Shown piece by piece: positions 25,886 to 37,869 of a stretch of 64,000 nt of DNA (its first letter is position 1; every line of letters starts with the position of its first letter). The position numbers and the translations under genes are program-made. The stretch is from Panulirus ornatus (lineage: Eukaryota > Arthropoda > Malacostraca > Decapoda > Palinuridae): assembly GCF_036320965.1 (NCBI RefSeq), contig NC_092290.1, forward strand, positions 1,916,420 to 1,980,419, in the 5' to 3' direction. Below the pieces are notes generated by a model. It was not told the origin of the DNA. It did no database searches and saw nothing but the letters and a program-made list of their open reading frames with translations.

Positions 25886-26069
25886 CAGCTCGGATGGAGT
25901 TCATGGCGGCTGTTGGTGGCTGGGCACGCCCTACAGTGATGTCCTTCGTCAGGAGGATGAGGTGGTGGAGGGCTGTTGTCCCCTGGCTGGTGCGGATGAG
26001 GGTAGATTCTCTCTCTCCCCACACCAGGCTGGGGAATACAGTGCCCTTAATCTTAGCTCCCCAGCAACG

Positions 26070-26072
<3 letters not shown>

Positions 26073-26142
<70 letters not shown>
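26073..26142. repeat. (CA)n microsatellite
   Basis: Pure AC/CA run of about 70 bp. Confidence 0.98.
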
Positions 26143-26143
<1 letters not shown>

Positions 26144-26685
26144 AATAATCTTTCATCAGTACCAAACATTAAAAACATTTTTACTTTCATTCTAGATATT
26201 CAGGAGGGAAGTGCGGGTGAGGGAAGGACATCAGCAAAGGAACTCCTCCTGGAACACGAGGGAAACCAGTGGTGTCGCAGCGTCCAGAATACTGTGGAAA
26301 CTTCCGGTGGTAAAGTGGTAAGTAAGGTCACTTTAGAATTCAACTCCCATCCCATGTTTTTCGCCCGTTCCCCCCATCTTATTTTTTCCCCCTCCTTTCA
26401 TATTTCTCCGTCGCGAAAGTCGGCATTCATATCCTGCAGAATGGTCCAGCCGCTCGTAAAGCAGTCTGATATTATGTTGCCTCCCAGGCAAAAGCGGCAC
26501 TGCTGGATATATAGAGCAGTGAATTCAGTGAACGCAGTAAAGGAAGACAGTGAGTGTTACAGTGAGTGGGATGAAGCGGTGAATAATGTACGATTACAAT
26601 GAAGGAAGCCAGTGAGGGAAGTGTATACAGTGATTGTTACAATGAGAAGTGTATATACATATATACAGTTATTGTTACAGTAAGG

Positions 26686-26990
26686 GGGACCTGGTTACTG
26701 ACGTGAACCATAGGGTGGGTGAGGAGGTGAAGTCTCTGGGTACATTGAGATGTGTGTGTGTGTGTGTCTGTGTGGAAAGCGAGGTTCCTCTCGATGAGGG
26801 CAAAGATGGGCGTGTTTGATGGCACAGTAGTCCCGACGGTGCTGTGTGGACACGAGACGTGGGCCATAGATATAAAAAAAAAAAAAGAAGTATAGAAGAC
26901 GGTGGATTTGTTGAGCAGTGTACAACAGCAGAGGAATTTTTTTATGTCATGCATGCTTCGTCAGGTGCCTGACAGTATCCTGAGGCTTTG
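26686..26990 (+). mobile_element. RTE-like LINE remnant (reverse transcriptase C-terminal part)
   Basis: The plus strand encodes a frame reading VTDVNHRVGEEVKSLGTLR up to 26,750, then resumes after a (GT)n run as WKARFLSMRAKMGVFDG, TVVPTVLCGHETWAID. This is the conserved region after the RT palm in RTE-type non-LTR retrotransposons, where the usual form is a basic RAKMG/Y...VVPTVLYG.E.W segment. The frame then breaks at an A-run (26,875-26,886) and degenerates. The element has neither its 5' part nor a recognisable 3' end and must be inactive. The assignment is by eye. Confidence 0.7.
26750..26772. repeat. (GT)n run inside the LINE remnant
   Basis: A short GT run (with one TCTG interruption) sits between the codons for ...GTLR and WKAR of the RT-like frame, where the intact family member would not have it. 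Confidence 0.85.
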
Positions 26991-27399
26991 AACAAAAAAA
27001 GACTATTAAGTCGATCAGTGGTCTGCCCGAGGAACGTTTTCAAGAAGCTGAAATGTACAGGATTTGGCGATAGAAAATGTTTTAAAGGTGATTAAAACTG
27101 GTTCCAGTTTTTTGTTTTTTTCAGGGGATACTACCTTACCTCTTGCGGTTCCTACGTATTAGTTAAAAACATAGTTTTAATTTCCTTCAGGTTCAAGATT
27201 TTCGATACCAGCAGTGGAGCTGAGGTAGATAACTGTGAAAAATAGATTCAGTTTTTAGAACGCTCCCAACCAGTAAGTGAAGGAAATGTGATAAAAGTAT
27301 CGTAAAGATTATTTGGTAAATAATTTTTAATCGAGGTTAGAATGGAAGAAGCAAGGGCTCGGATGCCTGGCGTAAAGATTGCTTTATAAAAACGTTTAA

Positions 27400-27690
27400 A
27401 GCTTATGTTATGAAGACGGGAGTGTAGTGAAGATGAGTATAGTAAACACTGAATAATCCAAAGTAAGTTCCAGGCCGGCTGGAATGTAGCTCAGTGAAGA
27501 TGAGGATATATTGGTGGTCGCCTTTCCTGTGAGGAGGAGGGTGTGATGAAGAGTGGTATAGTGAACATAAAATGATCTTAGTGAGGGTAAAGATATTGTG
27601 AAGGTGGAAGGTAGTAAAGATAAGGATATAGAGATGATGATGGTGCAGTGAATATGACGTTCATTGAAGATGAGGATGAACATGACATTT
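27400..27690. repeat. Degenerate GAAGATGAGGATATAGTGAA-type repeat
   Basis: AGTGAAGATGAG and ATAGTGAA(C/T)A phrases recur every 30-40 bp with heavy divergence. The words resemble those of the well-preserved 34-bp array at 50.2 kb, so they could be a decayed relative. Confidence 0.4.
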
Positions 27691-28396
27691 TTGACCGAAC
27701 CCCCAAAGTGATTCAGTTTAGGTTCAAGACCTGCCGAGGAAGATAGCATTAGTTAACTAATTAATTGATTAATGACTAATAATTACAGCAGCCACTGGAT
27801 GTGTGTTTAGGGAAGGGTAAATGATGTTTGTGTTGTGCTGAGAGTTGAACCAAGTAGCTCATATTGGAATGAGAGGAATTCCATATGGTCGTTGAGAAAT
27901 TCAGATAAACTAAGATATAATTGAAATCTTTTCTGTATTAGGTATAGTGGGAAAAATTCTCTTATTGTTAGAAATAGACTGACAGACAGACAGACACAGA
28001 CATATGTCTTGGACAAGTATCGTCCCTTGGACTACCTTGTGTGCGTTCTGAGTTTGTATTTAGTCAACACCAAACACTTATTTGTATGCTATTGAACATT
28101 CGTATCTTTTTATACGTAGCATCCATACAGGAGCAGAATGACATTTGAAAGATAATATTTAGCGATTTAGACACATTCCGAGTCTGCTGGACGAACCAGC
28201 ATGTCATTTCAGAAAGTTTTTTCGCTCTTTTTTCCCGAAAATCTGTGGTGTCCAGCGATGGCCTGGTCCATATCTTGGCCATCAGCTGACACTGGTGCCA
28301 GTAAAGGGTCCATGTACGTTCCCCCTGCCAGAGGTGTATAGCTTTGACTGCCGCGTCATGTTCGCATTACCGAAGTTTATGGTAGAAAAAAAATTA

Positions 28397-28562
<166 letters not shown>

Positions 28563-28578
28563 ATGTTTTGGACTCTTG

Positions 28579-28579
<1 letters not shown>

Positions 28580-28657
<78 letters not shown>
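28580..28657. repeat. (AT)n microsatellite
   Basis: Pure AT run of about 78 bp, 23 bp after the CT run. Confidence 0.98.
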
Positions 28658-28658
<1 letters not shown>

Positions 28659-28865
28659 CGTTCATTGGTAATAGGAAGTGCTTTTCATGCCTCCATCACG
28701 ATCCAGTGGGACTCAGAATGGATCTCATAAGGTCGTAAACCATAAGACTCCCCAACATTATATTCACCCAAGCACCCAAGATGAATTATTTTCCCATGAT
28801 GTGTATAAACCCCCTGTCTCCTCGCTCCTGGGGGAAGAAAGAGTAGCGCACAGTCACCAGGGGTA

Positions 28866-28988
28866 TTATCGTGTTGATGTATGCAGTGGTTGATGTATGC
28901 TGGAGGTATACACATGCATCAGAGATATTATATTGACGTATGAGCAGTAGTTGATGTGTGCTGGAGGAATATAGAGTCGTCAAAGGCA
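28866..28988. repeat. Left part of a degenerate ~60-bp repeat split by a LINE
   Basis: Two units carry TTGATGTATGCTGGAGGTAT and TTGATGTGTGCTGGAGGAAT. Related units with TTGATGTACACTGGAGGTAC occur on the other side of the LINE remnant, from 30,360. Confidence 0.5.
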
Positions 28989-28989
28989 T

Positions 28990-30360
28990 TTCTTTCTCAC
29001 GCAGACTCTAGTCTAGTCACAGACAGAGTTCCTCTCCGTCTTCCAGACGGACGTGGGTATATGTGTGATATGGCTTTCCAAAATAGATTTAACTGTGACG
29101 GTGACGTCAGGAATGTTTATTGTGCTGGCTGGTGGGAATACGGAGCCATCAAAGGAGATGGTAGGAAGCTTGTGAGCGCTTGTAGGAAGGGCAACAGGAA
29201 GATACTGACACACAGGCACAAATTCTGCCCAAGTTGCTTCTGCCCCTCTGGCAAATCCTCTCCAAGATTACAGAGACAGTTGTAAAGAGACGGAACTTGA
29301 TGGAGCAAGGTACGATGGAGCGGATTTGAGGTTGGAGGAAGGTAGTGTTGAGTCATCAGCGTATGGATGCACCTTGTCATCTGTTGAAAGGAAATCGTTG
29401 TTGAAATGGAGGAAGAGAAAAGGAGACAGGACAGAATTCAGAGGGACACCGTTGTTAACAGAATGAGGAAGATGAGGGAGAGGTGTTTACACTGATAATC
29501 AGGGAAATGATCCGGTTTGAGAGGAACACAGTGAAGGAGGAGAGGTAAAAGAGGGAAGCTAGGAGACGAGGCCCTGTTACCACACCCCGTCTGAAGCTTT
29601 CCGTATATCAAGGGCATCACTATACGATTACCGAGCGTCGTTTACAGAGGATTGGGCATTACTAAGACAGGAAAGGTTATCTCTGATGGATCTTGCCTTG
29701 CGGTAAACGTACTGAGAGAAGACTGTGAGGCTCAAGATGACCTACGAAATAGGGGTTGAGGAGAGATTGGAACACATTAGATACAGTGAAAATCAGAACA
29801 ACATGTCCTTCCATGATGCGTCCATGAAGGAGGAATTTTGGTTTTGTGGTCAGAATTGGAAGAGACGAGCAAGCACAGGTGCCTCTTCAGAAGCACATTC
29901 CTTGAAAACTCGAAGAGGGATGCCATCTGGTCCATACTTTTGGTTTGTGTTCATTGAGAGAGACGAGTTTTTTTTTTTTTTTGGACTGTATGAAAAGAGT
30001 GTACAGAGAAGGGCATAGGATTAGGAAAAGGTGTCATTGGGAGTGAGGGTTTGTTATTGTCACACAAGATGTAATCACTGGAAAAAAGATAACGAAAAAA
30101 AAAGAGTTACTTTGTCACTGGATAGGCAACTCGAGTATCGTCGGAACGGAAAGGAGGAAAAGTCGCACAGAAGTTGTTAAGAGAGACTTTTGGCCAGAGA
30201 GATGCATCGGTGAAAGAAGAGAGTGTGTCGCATGTCCTGCGGTGAGGGAACGATATGCCTGAAAAATAACATTTGCAGTAATTTTTGGCCCAGATGATAT
30301 CTGAGTTTGAGTCAGACGAGGGAAAGTTTTCCCGGGTCCGACTTGCTGTGTTGTTCGACC
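28990..30360 (-). mobile_element. CR1/Jockey-like LINE pseudogene (reverse transcriptase), antisense
   Basis: On the minus strand, conserved RT landmarks appear in the correct order. The pre-RT linker (SFPH..., ...NNFCATFPPFRSDD) is at about 30,110-30,300. GPDGIPLRVFKECASEEAP follows at about 29,880-29,942. A VPLNSVLSPFLFLHFNNDF stretch (usual form VPQGSVLSP...) is at about 29,395-29,460. The catalytic YADDST is at 29,343-29,363, and SFDGSVFPPASTINI at about 29,112-29,170. Between them are stops and frameshifts. The segment joining GPDG to VLSP is much shorter than normal, implying deletions, and the thumb region after SHITHI is missing. Not functional. Clade assignment (CR1, Jockey or relative) is approximate. 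Confidence 0.8.
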
Positions 30361-30540
30361 AGCCTTTGATGTACACTGGAGGTACATGCAGCCATCATAG
30401 ATAGGTCCCGTGGTGGTGTATGTGCGCCCGGGGGGTGTTCGCTGGGGACATACACAGCCAGCAGATGTCCCGTGGTGGTGTATGTGCGGCCGTTGATTTA
30501 TGGTGGAGGCTCAGCGGTACACGCAACCACCTGGTCCAGT
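30361..30540. repeat. Right part of the degenerate ~60-bp repeat
   Basis: Units contain GATGTACACTGGAGGTACAT and two exact copies of GTCCCGTGGTGGTGTATGTG (near 30,404 and 30,467), then a third diverged unit. See the left part at 28,866. Confidence 0.5.
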
Positions 30541-30690
30541 TCATCAGTTGGTGATGAATATTAATAATGGCGATTTCACGGTGGTGCACACGGCTAGGAT
30601 GACGGCTCTCACGGGAGCCCTGGAGCCACCAGCCTTGGTTATGCCAGACCCTGGACCCACCAGCCCTGGACACACGAACCCTTACGACGC
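30520..30690 (+). repeat. Dispersed repeat family B, copy 2
   Basis: CAGTTGGTGATGAATATTAA, TAATGGCGATTTCACGGTGG, CCCTGGACCCACCAGCCCTGG and ACACACGAACCC align with the copy at 20.2 kb. It is followed by a GATAAT-rich degenerate tract (30,725-30,830). Confidence 0.65.
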
Positions 30691-30949
30691 TACAGCAAGA
30701 GCACCTGCAACAGCAATGACTATTGTTGCTGATATTATAAATGATAATAAAAGTGATTATGATAATATCAGTGATAATAACCGTAGACAGTAATGATTAT
30801 GATGAAGGTATTAATGATAATGACGAGGGCAGTGATACGATTAGTGTGGTGTGGCGGTTGTAGACAAGGTCTTCCCTGGTGATGGAGGTTGGTGGTAACC
30901 CCAAGATGGCTCCTCCTTACACCAGCACGTCAATGTCCCCCTCCAACTT

Positions 30950-31048
30950 GAGTGTTGGAGATGACACCAACACACAAATGCCCCCACCAACCAGAGTGTT
31001 GGAGATGACATCAACACAAATGTCCCCACCAACCAGAGTGTTGGAGAC
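30950..31048. repeat. ~46-bp duplication (AACCAGAGTGTTGGAGATGA)
   Basis: Two to two-and-a-half units of GTGTTGGAGATGACA(C/T)CAACAC and CCCCACCAACCAGA in tandem. Confidence 0.7.
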
Positions 31049-31546
31049 GTTTCACCTTACTTGTGGGAAAAGTTTCGAACATTCTGGTGAGGGAATTAAC
31101 TGAATCGCAAGTTGAAGCCTTGGCGTTTCTCCCACTGTGGTTGTCCTGGAGATTTGGTAACGCGCGTCCTGGGTGCGCCTTCTTGAGTCATCCTATATCT
31201 GAACGCACCGTTGCCACTGCATCTGGTCGTTGCTGCCAAAGTAAACGACCTTGATAGAAATTAAGTTGGAAATAGAATGCATGATTAAGTTTCCAATTCA
31301 GAGTAAAAGTCAGTGAAGCGCATAAGAGTGCAGCGCTGGACGATGTTTAGTTTTGTTTTCCTGTAAACTGGTTACGAAACTGGACGTGATAACCAGTGGA
31401 CCACGACATGAACTGCTGAACACAAGGCTTTTATCTGAGGCTACTCAGTCTCCTTGTGGTGGTTCCTCTATGGTGTGTTTATGTCTGACATTACTTGTAT
31501 ATAAACTTCAGAGCTTTAGAGAAAATATTGTACTTTCAAAGCTACC

Positions 31547-31550
<4 letters not shown>

Positions 31551-31632
<82 letters not shown>
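31551..31632. repeat. (TA)n microsatellite
   Basis: Pure TA run of about 82 bp. Confidence 0.98.
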
Positions 31633-31636
<4 letters not shown>

Positions 31637-33100
31637 GCGTGAAACACTGTGTTGCTGTAACACTGACATTGAGAATAAGATACAAGCGAGAGGGAACACT
31701 GTGGTGGCCGCCATTTGCCTTGATGTCACATTCGGTGTAGCGTCGGGGGCTCTGGACAAGGGGCAATGGGCGTGTATGGCCAACAAGGTCTCCTTACACA
31801 AGTACTTACCCTGCAGAGTCGCGTGGCCAGGCCGGCAATGCTGCAGCCTCGCCTCCCATGTACCCGAGGGTAATGGCCCGCCGTTCCAGCATTACTGGAA
31901 ACCTCAGGTCTCTGTTCTGGAAGATAACACGACCGCAAGAGACTTCTTTATGTTTGTCGGTCATCAAGATACACTTCATTTTAGTGGTACATTTTCGTAT
32001 TTCACAAGTTTGTTTTATCTATCCATCCTCGTTGCTAAGATATAGATTATGTCACGCATCTCTCCTCTTCTGGTCATGTAGATATTTTGTACTAGTGGTC
32101 TCTTCCAGCGCTCTATACTCTATTTTAGCCAGGGTTCCTTGGCCACAAGTACAGGGGAAGCGTGGTGAAGAATGGCTCAGTGTCGTTTCCTGGAAATTGT
32201 AGGGGTGTCGAGGGTCACTACATCAGGTGGTCACGAGGGCAGAGATGGGATGGCCTAAACGGAGGAAGGCCAGGGGAGGGGAGGCGTAAGGAATGTCAGG
32301 GGAGAGGAGTTGTAGGGAAGGCCATGGTAAGGGAGACATAAGGAAGGCCAGGGGAGAGAAGGTGGAAGGAAAGCCTAAGTTTCGGAGAAGTTTAGGGGAG
32401 GAGGATCGTGGGAGATAAGTTTAGGGGAGGAGGATCATGGGAGATATGAAAACGGGGAGGTAAATCCCTGAAGATCAAATGAAAGGTAGAACAGATGAAG
32501 CAAACACTGAGAAGGTGACAGACGATAAAAGTATAAACGAAAACAAAACCAGGAAGCAAGAAAGTACGAGGAAAGGAGAGATGACGTAGCTGACAATACG
32601 TACGTGGAAAGGAAAAGAATAGATGATGGATGATAAGGCAAGGCATAAAAGAGCAGCAGAGAATTGCCAGACACCAGGCAATCCAGGAGTAATAAGGAAG
32701 TCCAAATGTTTTCATCTGTCCAGTTCTGACGTATGATTGTAAACACCAGAATTAAGGACAGGGAATAGGACTCATTCCCTTAATATGTGAGCTGGGCTGG
32801 AGACGGCATGTAGCCCCATGAGGGTGTATTTTGTAGTTGCAAAATATGTTTAGAGTAAGACTCACCTCTGTGGAATATAGTGTTTATACTGCAGGGTGTC
32901 ACAAGGGAAGGACTGGATACATCAGGATACTCCTGCCTTCCCGCCCCTCACGGCAGGAGCTGCGACAAGCGTCGACAGGGGTCCGCCAACATTGCAGGTT
33001 CCCTGGTGATGGTGTTCACGTGGTCAGCGTCAGGCAGGTGCTGCCTCACTGGAGAGCCATCGGAGGCGTCGAGTGGGAGGGAGAGGAGGACTTGTCTCCT
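31633..33100. other. No supportable gene
   Basis: 32,230-32,460 is a purine-rich degenerate repeat (AAGGCCAGGGGAG and GTTTAGGGGAGGAGGATC phrases, the last duplicated exactly). 31,640-32,200 appears single-copy with no recognised domain. Confidence 0.4.
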
Positions 33101-33104
33101 CATG

Positions 33105-33260
33105 AGGGCGGAAGGCAAGAGCTTACCGGGGACACGAACACCTGTTGTAATCTCGGGAATGGAACCGGAGCCGGTCCAGGGGCGCCCTGGGGTGTGTGTG
33201 TGTGTGTGTGTGGTAGTGCCGGTGCCTCCCCTGTGCACTGGCACTGCCACTACGCCCTGA
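33105..33260 (+). repeat. Dispersed repeat family C, sense copy
   Basis: Contains CAAGAGCTTACC, GTTGTAATCTCGGGAATGGA and TGCCGGTGCCTCCCC, aligning with the minus strand of 22.69-22.86 kb. A short GT run (33,198-33,213) interrupts it. Confidence 0.6.
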
Positions 33261-33279
33261 CCCTGACCCCCAGCAGACC

Positions 33280-33282
<3 letters not shown>

Positions 33283-33326
<44 letters not shown>
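33283..33326. repeat. (CA)n microsatellite
   Basis: Pure AC run of about 44 bp. Confidence 0.97.
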
Positions 33327-33328
<2 letters not shown>

Positions 33329-33329
33329 C

Positions 33330-34297
33330 TGTATTACGAAGGTAGTAACTGTTCATTAATTCCCTGGCGAGCACTGGCAACTCTGAGGTCCTGGCGAGGT
33401 CGCCGATGTGGTTCACTGATTCATGACTGAAGGTTCAGTAATTCATAGACTCATTCATTATGCTGCACGATCTCATCTGTCTAGTACCGGAACTGTACCA
33501 GCTCTTAGATTCACGTTAATGTTTCATTACTTCCCAACTGTATTGTTATAACTAAGTTGATATATATATATTATAATGTCGATCGTAATGTTGTTAAAAG
33601 TCTATTGTGAAATAATTCCTTGAATTCTGAATGTCACACAAACATTGTAGTTTGAGAGAAGGACAAGTTTTCATGTAGAGCGTCTATGGTATGTGTGTAG
33701 TTGCACACACCTGACAGGTGTGGCTCATACTTGTATATATGTCCAGGAAACAAGAGGTTTAGGGTCACTTTGAGTTAAGCTAGTTAATGGGATACGGGGT
33801 CAGAGGTCACACTCATAAAGCCATACGCGTCTCCGTACTGTAAGCAGTTGTCTACATCTGATAGGTTACTTCTACAGTCTACATCTGATGGGTTTACAGT
33901 CAGACTGAGAATCTGAAATTTGGTGGTTGCCTGCCCCGTATGTCATCATTTTAGTACTGCAAGTCTTAACAAAGTCTCGAAGCATAGAATTTAGATTTAG
34001 TCAGCGAAAATGGAAGCCTTCCAGGTGTAATGGCTTGAATATGCACCTTACATTTTACCTGAGAATCAGGTGAGATTGCTGCCGTAATGGAGGAAGCGGT
34101 GCAGGTGCGCTCCTACCTTTATGGCACTGTTAGTGAGTGGGGGAGCTACCTCAAGTGCCATTAACGTTGGCAGTGGCCCAGGCAACGGTGCCGGTATGGC
34201 AGGGTTGGCAGTGACTCTGGCAACAGTACCATTGTGGCAGGGTTGGCAGTGGCCCAGGCAACTGTGTCAAAATAGCATGAGTTATTGGACGATTACC

Positions 34298-34300
<3 letters not shown>
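33330..34300. other. No supportable gene
   Basis: AT-rich, no domain. A short duplication of GTGGCAGGGTTGGCAGTG(A/G)C lies at 34,195-34,262. Confidence 0.45.
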
Positions 34301-34352
<52 letters not shown>

Positions 34353-34379
34353 ACACACACACACGTACACACACACACA
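34301..34379. repeat. (CA)n microsatellite with GTA interruptions
   Basis: AC run broken twice by CGTAC, about 79 bp. Confidence 0.97.
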
Positions 34380-34544
34380 ACTTCAGAATACCGGAAAATG
34401 GGGGTAGCCGGAGGGGGGTTGATCCTGGAATTGCTTGGAAAAGAAGCAGTCCTCCACACCTCTCCAGGCCCTTGCTTCCAACACTGGCTTGAGCTGAGGA
34501 CCTCATCCAGAAGCTCGGAATCATTGATTAATCCGAATGAGTAA

Positions 34545-34674
<130 letters not shown>

Positions 34675-35399
34675 ACTTCAGGAACATTCGTACATCACAT
34701 GGGAGAGACTGATAACAGAGATACCGATGGACTACGACCATGTTATGCACTGGAGGACGATACTTTGTCTAGGTAGATCACAAAGGCCTGGTGAGATACG
34801 GTGGGGTTATCTGCTGGAGGACAGTACATGGGAGAGCCAGATGACGGAGGATCTGGTCGTTTACGATGAGGTTATCTGGGGAGAGTACATGTGAGAACAA
34901 GATAGCAGCGGACATGATGATGTGCAGGGGGACAGTAGTGATATCATGAGCTATATAGACGGACGCAGGATGATAACGAGGAGATTATCTCGTAGAGGTT
35001 AGTGATAGGATCGTACATTCCAGTGGTATATGAATGTAGACACGATATTAATGAAGAGGTTATGGTGTGGAGGACGGCCGTAGCATGTGTCTTACATTGT
35101 TAATGTGTGCGTCGCAGTCAACAGGATACCAGAACATACATGACCCCGACGCCAGGGGTCAGAGGGTCGGTGTCCCTCCTGCTGCAGGAATTAAGATAAT
35201 AAATTCCCGGTAACACACGGGTTACTCGGCCAAAAGTTCACAATTTTCAGTAGTGTTTCCGTCTTTACCGCCACCCTTGAATTTTTCTCCCCGGGTGTGA
35301 GAGAGTGCAGTTGGACCCAGGGGGGCAGTTTAGCTGGGTGTAAAGCAGTTTAATGTTCAGCTTAACGTCTGTTGGAGCAGGAGTGTGGCCGGCTCTTAG

Positions 35400-35580
35400 T
35401 TTAGCAAGTACACTTGACTTGATGCAGCTGATACACCCGGCTGGGTGTAGCTGATACACTGGGCTTAATGCAGCTGTTACACTGGACATGATGCAGCTGA
35501 TACACCCGGCTGGGTTCAGCTGATACACCCGGCTGGGTTCATCTGATACACCCGGCTAGGTGCAGCTAATACACTTGACT
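35400..35580. repeat. Degenerate ~23-27 bp repeat (CAGCTGATACACCCGGCTGG)
   Basis: About seven units of (A/T)GCAGCTGATACAC followed by CCGGCTGGGT or diverged forms. The last four are spaced about 23-26 bp apart and better conserved. Confidence 0.75.
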
Positions 35581-35661
35581 GTTACAGAATGTAAGAATCA
35601 GTGATCATTGAATACAGTGATGGGATACAGGGGCGTGATGCTCTGCCAGTGTCTGCTGTAG

Positions 35662-35926
35662 TGTCTGGTTTACAGTGACGGGTATAGTGAGGTGCTCTAC
35701 AGTGCTGGTTTACAGTGACGGGTATAGTGAGGTGCTCTACAGTGCTGGTTTACAGTGACGGGTATAGTGAGGTGCTCTACAGTGCTGGTTTACAGTGACG
35801 GGTATAGTGAGGTGCTCTACAGTGCTGGTTTACAGTGACGGGTATAGTGAGGTGCTCTACAGTGCTGGTTTACAGTGACGGGTATAGTGAGGTGCTCTAC
35901 AGTGCTGGTTTACAGTGACGGGTAGT
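35662..35926. repeat. 40-bp minisatellite, about 6.6 units
   Basis: Essentially identical units containing CTGGTTTACAGTGACGGGTA and TAGTGAGGTGCTCTACAGTG. The near-absence of differences implies recent expansion. Confidence 0.97.
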
Positions 35927-36509
35927 AGACTGCCGGTAGCGGTATACTGTCACGCCGAGATTTGTAAGGAACATACAGAGTTGTCATAGAGTGACAACAT
36001 TCAGTAATATACTAACTTGAGAGGAACAGAGTTATGGAGGCAAAGTGTTATGGAGCCAGAGAGAGAGAGAGAGAGAGAGAGAGACTCACAAACACCTCGT
36101 AATTACTCCTCTCTTAATTCTTAATCAGCACGAAATCACTCCTCATTTCGCTGCCCATGAAATCCTTGGATCAATTAAACGTTTGATGAGTGTGGCCGAG
36201 TAGGTCTGACAGTGTGTGCTGGGCAGGTGGAACAGGCCATTGTTACGGACCCTTAACCCCTCACTCTTCCCACTCACTCCAGAGATAGATACCCGCGCTA
36301 CACATTATCCCACTGGAGGTAAATTTACGTACGCAGTGGCTGGATTAAAACGTTAATGTCGGCCCGAGTTATTCATGAATGTAAATAGCTTTAAATGTAG
36401 AGAGAGATCTGAAGGCCCGCGCTCGATTCCTGATCGAGGTAAAAGTATTTTGACTGTAAAATGGCAGGAGCGATAGTTCATACTGCTCAATTAGTGTGGT
36501 GCTTGAGGC

Positions 36510-36513
<4 letters not shown>

Positions 36514-36568
<55 letters not shown>
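36514..36568. repeat. (CA)n microsatellite
   Basis: Pure AC run of about 55 bp. Confidence 0.97.
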
Positions 36569-36569
<1 letters not shown>

Positions 36570-36837
36570 CTTCTTGAAGGAGCACACATTGCTGTTGTAA
36601 ATAAGACAGACTCATTCTAACCCGTGTATTTGGCTGCAGCGACCAGATACAAACAGCCTGATTGTAGGTCCGAAAAAACACTGGCGACTAAGGCTCTCAA
36701 TTCTTTCTAGGTCTTTAGAACTCAGAGAACAGCGGCATGATACCGTGAGGCGCGTAGATAACATATTCTCTGTGTGGTGGTCCGTTTTACATGTTTAAGT
36801 CATGTAGGAAAGCATGGCTGTGGTACACCTGCACCCC

Positions 36838-37025
36838 GTAGTATTTCTGTAAACTATACTTTCATTGTAAACTGACATTCCTGTAGACCGTCATTGTTCT
36901 CGTAAAGTAAATATTCCAGTAAACTAATATCCTTATTGACCGTAGTATTCCACTCAGTTTTGGTGCTCCCGTAGACTGCAGTATCCCTGTAGACCATAGT
37001 ATCTGTGTGAAGCAGTTTCCCTACA
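36838..37025. repeat. Degenerate 17-18 bp repeat (TATTCCTGTAGACC type)
   Basis: About ten units vary around (T/C)ATTCCTGTA(G/A)AC(C/T)(G/A)T at intervals of 16-19 bp. An old array. Confidence 0.6.
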
Positions 37026-37781
37026 TGTCATTAACTACCCTCACCCCTTGCACTGGCGTCTTTGAGGAGGATTTAATGCCTTTGACGTGCGGTTGTCGGG
37101 CTGCATATTCCTGTACGTCTCTGCATTGATCTTTCGCTCTCCCTGCTGGTGTCATGTGGGAGGCGGCAGCAGCAGCGGGTCGGGCCCTAAGGCAGGCCAC
37201 GCTGGCAGAAGGAGAGTGCAAAAAGCTACCCTTGAAGGCACAGACATGTGGTGGCTGACCAAGCAAGAGAGCCTTTGACAAGGGGGAGAAAAATATACAT
37301 GGTAAAGAAAACCAGTCCCCAGGGAGAGACATTAGGAGGAGGAGGTGGTAGGGAAGACAAAGGTTGGAAGAGAAGAGGAGGAGGAATGATATGGAGGGGC
37401 AGGAAGAGATAGATCATCTGGAGGACAACATTACACGAATTGTGATGGTGTAAACCGATCATACAACTCTGTATGAGTTCCGCTTTGTATTCTTGGACGA
37501 GTCCTCTCCTTATGAGTCAAATACCTTACCTCTAGAACAACACAGAGAGTATGTTCTTGGTGTGTGAGTAGGTCGGTCGTATTCTTATTGAAGCAAACAA
37601 ACAGCGCACATTGTGTATCACGGGGAGAGGGTTGTTTAACCTTCGTGTCGTCCCGTCCCACAAGCTTGGATATATACCACTTCGTCAGCTTATATCCCCA
37701 GCATACCCAAGGTACCCATTTATCAAGCAGCATCAGAAGGTACGACGAACAGCTAGGTTGGCTGAGTTTGACTGTGCACGT

Positions 37782-37869
<88 letters not shown>

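Noticed and set aside
25519..26195. Frames of 194-209 codons at 25.5-26.2 kb
   Set aside because: Translation of the 29-bp minisatellite plus a CA run; no domain and repeat-driven openness.
31060..31095. Heat-shock-element-like TTTCGAACATTC
   Set aside because: The spacing between GAA and TTC units is wrong for a canonical element.
36395..36440. tRNA-like GCGCTCGATTCCTGATCGAG
   Set aside because: Only a small hairpin; no A box and no matching tRNA arms.
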